Below, in pieces: positions 59,632 through 64,000 of a stretch of DNA of 64,000 nt. The DNA is from Streptomyces ortus (GTDB taxonomy: Bacteria > Actinomycetota > Actinomycetes > Streptomycetales > Streptomycetaceae): NCBI RefSeq assembly GCF_026341275.1, contig NZ_JAIFZO010000002.1, positions 3,015,264 through 3,079,263 of the forward strand, written 5' to 3'. Numbering within the stretch: the first letter of the stretch is position 1; each line of letters begins with the position of its first letter. Below the pieces are notes generated by a model, which saw only the letters and a program-made list of their open reading frames with translations, ran no database searches and had not been told where the DNA came from. A program made the position numbers and the translations under genes.

Positions 59632-59988
59632 CCGGCCAGTCTGCACGACCCCTTCACGAGCTTCACCAAAGGCTGGCAACCGTTGGTCAAATGGTCCGGA
59701 CAAGCAGGTCAGGCGCCTGTTTTGCGACGGATTCACCGACTCCGCCGAAGCGTGGCGGCGCATCCTGCCATTCGGTTGCCGTGGACGTCCAACCGGCCTT
59801 CCGCGCAGGGGTGTCGCACGCGCCAGGGGAACTTGCCGGGCCGCTCCCCGGCGATGTTCACTCCTTCGTGTGGCGGGTCAGGCGATGCGCGACCACTGCC
59901 CACCGGCACTGGGAAGGTCGGGAGCCGAACCGGGACGACACGCGAGTTGACGGATCGTCACCCGGGCCCATGGGGACACGAGTCAAGA
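59632..59988. other. 357-bp divergent intergenic region
   Basis: It holds the promoters of the PP2C-like gene and of cvnA. No clear operator or small gene is seen. The frame of cvnA is open through all of it, but codon use before 59989 is not Streptomyces-like. Confidence 0.55.
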
Positions 59989-62900
59989 ATGCGAGCACCG
60001 GTGCAGAAAATGCGGCCTCGGCGCAAAGGCAGGCAGCCGGCCTCGGGTGGAGCCTCAGGGCCCACCCCGAACACACCGGCACCGCAGGACACTCCGGACC
60101 CCGCGGGACGAGGCCGGCCCGCTCATGTACGCAGTCGGCTGATCGTCGCGGTCGCCGTCGTGGCCGCCGCGATCGCCGGAGCGGGCGCTCCGTCCGTGAT
60201 CGCCGCCTCCGGACAGCTGAACGACTCACAGAACCTGGTGACGTCGGCGGAGCGGACCAAGGACGCCCTGGCCCTCGCCCACTCGCTGGCCGACGAACGC
60301 GACGAGGTCACCTCCTACCTCGCGGCCGGCCGGCCCAAGGGCGAAGCCCCCTCGGAGCGCCGCAGCACCCGCGTGGACCGCCAGGTCGACGAACTGCGCG
60401 TCGCCGCCGTCGAGGCGGACGCACCCGCGTCCTTCCTCAAGACGCTCGACGCGATCGCCGCCGTCCGCAGGTCGGCGCTGACCGGGGAGAGCAGCGCCCT
60501 CGAAGCGCACCAGGCGTACTCGACCGCGCTCACCGAACTCCACTCCCTCGCCGAGGACCTGGCCGAGGACATTCCGCCTCGCGCGGGCTCCGGCGCGCAC
60601 GCCCTCGCCGACCTCGACACCGCCGTCCAGCAGGCCGCGTCGACCCGTGGGCTGCTCCTCGCCGCGCTGAGCGTGCCCACCAGCAAGCAGACCACCACCG
60701 ACCCCATCACGGGCCTGCCCACCACGACCACCACGTCGTCGGCCGCCGCGACCAAGCAGCGCGACGCACTCACCGCCGCCGCGCAGCAGGCCCACGTCCG
60801 TGAGCAGGCCGCCCTGGCCGATTTCACCGGCACGGCGCCCAAGGCGGACCGGGCCTCGTACGACTCCACGGTCAACGGACCGGATGTCGCGTCCGCGGAG
60901 AAGTACCTGGCGAGCCTGGCGGACCAGCCCACCCTCTCCGACGACGAACTGGCCACCAGCACCAAGAAGCTGGACGCGGCGCTCTCCTCCCGCGTCGAGC
61001 TGATGCGCGGCGTCGAGGCGTCCCTCAACACCCAGCGCGCCGAGGAACTGGCCCAGCTGCGCGACGACGACGTCACCGGGCTGGAGATCCGGGTCGCGAT
61101 CCTCGGCGCCCTGATGCTGCTCGCCGTCGGTGTCTCCACCGGGATGGCCCGCTCGCTCACCCGCCCGCTGTCCGTGCTGCGCCGTGGCTCGGCCCGGCTG
61201 GCCGCCGAGCCCGGCACCGGTGACCCGGTCAAGTTCACCGGGCGCAACGACGAGTTCGCCCAGGTCGTGCGCTCCGTCAACACGCTCCACACGCACGCCG
61301 TCGCGCTCCAGGAGCGCCTGGGCACGCTGGAGGGCGACCGCAAGCACCTCATCGGCCAGCGCCAGAAGATGGCCGACGAGCGGGACGCGTTCCGTACCGA
61401 GCTCGCCGAGGCCACCACCCGTCTGGAGCAGGTCCGGCAGAACATCCACGGCACCTACGTCAGCCTGGCCCTGCGCACGCTCGGTCTGGTCGAACGGCAG
61501 CTCGGCGTCATCGAGGGCCTCGAAGAGCGCGAGCAGGACCCCGAGCGCCTCGCCACGCTCTTCCGGCTCGACCACTTCGCCACCGTCATGCGCCGCCACA
61601 GCGAGAACCTGCTGGTCCTCGCGGGCGCGGAGCACGGCCACCAGCACCCGGGGCCCGTCCCGCTGGTCGACGTGGTCCGGGCGGCCGTCAGCGAGGTCGA
61701 ACGGTACGAGCGCGTCCGGATCTCCGCGCTGCCGCCGCACGCGCACCTCGCCGGGTTCGCGGCGGACGACGTCAGCCACCTGGTGGCCGAACTCCTGGAG
61801 AACGCCTCCTCGTTCTCGCCGCCCGACATCCCCGTCGAGGTCTCCGGCTGGCTGCTGGAGAGCGGCGAGGTCATGCTCTCCGTCCAGGACGAGGGCATCG
61901 GTATGACCGGTGAGCGGCTGGAGAGCCTCAACACCCGCCTCACGGCCTTCGACCCGGAGGACGCGTACGACGAGGAGAGCGGCGAGGGGCTCGGGCTCGG
62001 CCTGTACGTGGTCGCCCGGCTCGCGCACCGGCACGGTGTACGGGTGCAGTTGCGGGAGCAGAAGCAGGGCGGCATCACGGCCGTCGTGGTCCTGCCCAAG
62101 GGGCTGCTCGCCGCCGCGCCCGCCGTGGCCGTGCCCCAGGCGACGACCGCCCGTACGCCGGGGGGCGCCGCCGCGATGTCCCTGCCGGGAGCGGACGCGG
62201 AGGTCAACTCCAACGTGCTGTACGGCCGCCAGGACCGCGACCCGCTGATCGCGGCGGCGGAAAACACCCTGCGCGACAGGGACGCCACGAAAGACACGGA
62301 CGCCACGGGCGACACGAGCGACACGGACATAGCTGTCGCACCGCCCGCCCCGTCAGGCGCACCCGAGTCGTCTGCCGCGCCGGACCAGGCTGCCGCGCCC
62401 GAGTCGGCTGCCGCCGCCGAGGCCACAGCCGCTGCCGAGCCTGCGGCTGCCGCCGGGCCCTCGGACGCGGCCGACCCTGCCGGCCCTGCCGGCCCTGCCG
62501 GAACCGCGGCCCCCTCCGACCCGGAGGCGGGTCAGGTCGCCGGTCCCGAGACCACCATGGTCCTCGCGGCCCCGGTGCCTCCCGTGCCGGACGGGTCCGC
62601 CGAGCCCGCCGCGGCCGGCGACGCGTCCCCGTCGGACGCCCCGGCCGTCCGGCTGCCGGCTCAGGGCGGTGCCGGGCACCGCACGGAGACCCGCCGCGCC
62701 CCCGACCCGTACGCCATCGGCCCCGACGCCCATGAGCGGGCCCCCGACGACGTACAGAACTCGGAGGGGACCGAGGAGCCGGTGGAGCGGATCACCGACA
62801 AGGGGCTGCCCAAGCGGACCCCCCGGATCGCCGCGCCCGCGCCGGCCGCCGGACCGCGTCAGACGCCCGTCGACGCCGAGGCACTGCGCCGCCGCCTCGG

Positions 62901-63060
62901 CGGGTTCCACCGGGGTGCCAGCGAGGGCCGCCGCGACGTCGAGGCGGAGATCGAGGCGGAGTTCGAGGCGGACGACGCCGAACAGACGTCGGGGCTGCAG
63001 ACGTCCACCGCACATGCCGTAGAAAACAAGGGGGACACAGTCGAGGAGGCAAGCAGTTGA
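59989..63060 (+). CDS. cvnA: Conservon sensor kinase-like protein CvnA with nitrate-sensing-type domain
   Basis: 1023 residues from ATG 59989; the ATG at 60010 is an alternative. TM1 is LIVAVAVVAAAIAGAGAPSV; an extracellular NIT-type helical sensor (about 70-350) leads to TM2 (VAILGALMLLAVGVSTGMAR), HAMP (LTRPLSVLRRGSARLA), the H-box-like LFRLDHFATVMRRHSENLLVLAG (in outline) and HATPase (ELLENASSFSPP; GEGLGLGLYVVARLA). A 300-residue Ala/Pro/Asp-rich tail follows. CvnA is the sensor of the conservon, signalling to CvnB-CvnD at the membrane. It overlaps cvnB by TTGA. Confidence 0.92.
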   Translation: MRAPVQKMRPRRKGRQPASGGASGPTPNTPAPQDTPDPAGRGRPAHVRSRLIVAVAVVAAAIAGAGAPSVIAASGQLNDSQNLVTSAERTKDALALAHSLADERDEVTSYLAAGRPKGEAPSERRSTRVDRQVDELRVAAVEADAPASFLKTLDAIAAVRRSALTGESSALEAHQAYSTALTELHSLAEDLAEDIPPRAGSGAHALADLDTAVQQAASTRGLLLAALSVPTSKQTTTDPITGLPTTTTTSSAAATKQRDALTAAAQQAHVREQAALADFTGTAPKADRASYDSTVNGPDVASAEKYLASLADQPTLSDDELATSTKKLDAALSSRVELMRGVEASLNTQRAEELAQLRDDDVTGLEIRVAILGALMLLAVGVSTGMARSLTRPLSVLRRGSARLAAEPGTGDPVKFTGRNDEFAQVVRSVNTLHTHAVALQERLGTLEGDRKHLIGQRQKMADERDAFRTELAEATTRLEQVRQNIHGTYVSLALRTLGLVERQLGVIEGLEEREQDPERLATLFRLDHFATVMRRHSENLLVLAGAEHGHQHPGPVPLVDVVRAAVSEVERYERVRISALPPHAHLAGFAADDVSHLVAELLENASSFSPPDIPVEVSGWLLESGEVMLSVQDEGIGMTGERLESLNTRLTAFDPEDAYDEESGEGLGLGLYVVARLAHRHGVRVQLREQKQGGITAVVVLPKGLLAAAPAVAVPQATTARTPGGAAAMSLPGADAEVNSNVLYGRQDRDPLIAAAENTLRDRDATKDTDATGDTSDTDIAVAPPAPSGAPESSAAPDQAAAPESAAAAEATAAAEPAAAAGPSDAADPAGPAGPAGTAAPSDPEAGQVAGPETTMVLAAPVPPVPDGSAEPAAAGDASPSDAPAVRLPAQGGAGHRTETRRAPDPYAIGPDAHERAPDDVQNSEGTEEPVERITDKGLPKRTPRIAAPAPAAGPRQTPVDAEALRRRLGGFHRGASEGRRDVEAEIEAEFEADDAEQTSGLQTSTAHAVENKGDTVEEASS

Positions 63061-63557
63061 CCGCGTCCAGTACCTTCGGACTGAGCCATGAAGCCCGCAA
63101 TCTGCACTGGCTGCTGACGAACCTCGTCGAGGAGGTGCCGGGCCTCCTGTCGGTCGCGGTCGTCTCCTCCGACGGCCTGTTGCTCCTCTCCTCCGACCCC
63201 GGGAGAAACGCGCAGGCGCGGCAGGACGAAGGAAGACCCTCGGGCCCCCGCGGGTCGGCCGCGGACCTGGCCACCATCGTCTCCGGCATCGGCAGCCTCG
63301 CCATCGGCGCCGCCAAGCTGATGGACGGCGGCGCCGTCAAGCAGACGATGGTCGCGATGGAGGAGGGCGGGCTCTTCGTCATGTCGATCAGCGACGGTTC
63401 GCTGCTCGGCGTGCACGGCGCCCCCGACTGCGACATGAGCGTCGTCGCGTACCACATGGCGCTCTTCGTGGGCCGCGCCGGACACGTCCTGACTCCCGAA
63501 CTCCGCAGCGAACTGCGCCAGTCGCTCGCGGGCACGACCCGGGAGACGGTCAAGTGA
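63057..63557 (+). CDS. cvnB: Roadblock/LC7 domain protein CvnB
   Basis: 166 residues from a TTG start at 63057, preceded by GAGGAGG and overlapping the cvnA stop. Roadblock/LC7 fold: LHWLLTNLVEEVPGLLSVAV and SSDGLLLLSSD, then GAAKLMDGGAVKQTMVAMEEGGLFVMSISDGSLLGVHG (in outline). It binds the small GTPase CvnD and probably acts as activator or scaffold. GTGA overlap with cvnC. Confidence 0.94.
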   Translation: MTASSTFGLSHEARNLHWLLTNLVEEVPGLLSVAVVSSDGLLLLSSDPGRNAQARQDEGRPSGPRGSAADLATIVSGIGSLAIGAAKLMDGGAVKQTMVAMEEGGLFVMSISDGSLLGVHGAPDCDMSVVAYHMALFVGRAGHVLTPELRSELRQSLAGTTRETVK

Positions 63558-63964
63558 GCGACGCGAGCGGCACGCCCAGACTGCCGGTCCGCGGGGGGAC
63601 CCGCACTCCGGCCCGCGTACGCCCCTATTCGCTCACCGGCGGCCGTACGCGCTTCGGGCACGTGCTGCTCGTCGAGACGTTCGTGGCGGCACTGGAGGCC
63701 CCGGACGAGCGGCGTGAACTGGAGAATGGTTCACTCTCCACCCGGGTGATGCCGGAGATGAGGGCCATCGTCGAACTCTGCCGCCGGATGCGTACGGTGG
63801 CCGAGGTCGCGGCCCTTCTGAGGATGCCGCTCGGTGTGGTCCGGGTGCTCCTCAGCGACCTGGCGGACCAGGGCAAGATCCGTGTGTACGGAACAGGTCA
63901 CGGCCCGGGACAGCCGGACCGCGCACTGCTGGAAAGGGTGCTGAGTGGACTCCGTCGTCTCTGA
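63554..63964 (+). CDS. cvnC: DUF742 protein CvnC
   Basis: 136 residues from GTG 63554. DUF742 signature: VRPYSLTGGRTRFGHVLLVETFVAAL and IVELCRRMRTVAEVAALLRMPLGVVRVLLSDLADQGKIRVYG (in outline), a winged-helix-like fold. Function in the conservon complex is not established. It overlaps cvnB by 4 bp and cvnD by 20 bp. Confidence 0.93.
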   Translation: MSDASGTPRLPVRGGTRTPARVRPYSLTGGRTRFGHVLLVETFVAALEAPDERRELENGSLSTRVMPEMRAIVELCRRMRTVAEVAALLRMPLGVVRVLLSDLADQGKIRVYGTGHGPGQPDRALLERVLSGLRRL

Positions 63965-64000
63965 CGTCTCCCGCGTCTCGGATGCCTCACGATCGTCCGG
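63945..64000 (+). CDS. cvnD: Conservon small GTPase CvnD, N-terminus (partial)
   Basis: Starts GTG at 63945 with GGAAAGG upstream and reads VDSVVSDVSRVSDASRSS to the window edge. The place, overlap with cvnC and leader match the GTP-binding protein that follows CvnC in all conservons. No GTPase motif is inside the window, so the call is by position. Confidence 0.75.
   Translation, partial: MDSVVSDVSRVSDASRSS

Noticed and set aside
1..64000. tRNA, rRNA, insertion sequences, phage or integrative elements
   Set aside because: I looked for conserved tRNA/rRNA stretches, transposase or integrase motifs and attachment repeats and saw none; a tRNAscan or ISfinder run would settle it.

Overview
The window is a high-GC actinobacterial chromosome segment, almost certainly Streptomyces. 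Evidence: strong third-position GC bias, GTG/TTG starts, many ATGA/GTGA gene overlaps, leaderless promoters, WhiB and SigB-type regulators, a nickel superoxide dismutase, a conservon, and the DasR/dasABC chitosugar system with its 16-bp dre operators. From memory, the gene order resembles the conserved core of S. coelicolor around dasR, wblE, sigH, sodN, kgd and lon. No rRNA, tRNA, insertion sequence, prophage or CRISPR array is visible.

Layout. 1-5100: start of a class I ribonucleotide reductase gene (nrdA) behind an adenosylcobalamin riboswitch, then two carboxylate uptake pairs (SSS symporter with DUF3311; CstA with a YbdD-like protein). 5200-12400: the amino-sugar regulon, with dasR divergent from dasA-dasB-dasC, a GH3 N-acetylglucosaminidase and nagB; five dre-like DasR operators lie in the promoters, one of them orphan. 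12900-20500: a PdtaS-like sensor kinase, wblE, a lipid kinase, the sigma factor sigH with its RsbW-type anti-sigma factor, a UBP zinc-finger protein and a Na+/H+ antiporter. 20500-26300: a PLP enzyme, an amidase, and a family 2B encapsulin shell (with a cyclic-nucleotide-binding domain) followed by its probable polyprenyl synthase cargo and an acetyltransferase.

26300-34300: VOC/AraC pair, three GAF-ANTAR proteins plus a broken ANTAR fragment, a STAS protein without the usual phospho-serine, a PPOX protein, and the nickel SOD pair sodN/sodX. 34300-41400: a polar amino-acid ABC transporter, malic enzyme, an MDR oxidoreductase, and a small HTH/Clp-N operon with a double palindromic operator. 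41400-46500: PadR/DUF4097 operon and a three-gene module of unknown function ending in a membrane-anchored solute-binding domain. 46700-64000: 2-oxoglutarate decarboxylase/dehydrogenase (kgd), a two-component system, a spermidine-synthase-like protein, Lon with a HspR (HAIR) operator, a GH25 lysozyme, MarR, a PP2C-like protein and a conservon (cvnA-B-C and the start of cvnD).

Two families of GC-rich intergenic repeats punctuate gene ends: a 20-bp box that occurs singly and in arrays with 34-51 bp spacing, and a longer hairpin element carrying the string ACGCCGGACGGGCTG. The most interesting items for follow-up are the encapsulin/polyprenyl synthase compartment, the 44.3-46.5 kb module, the HTH/Clp-N operon, the orphan dre site and the repeat arrays.
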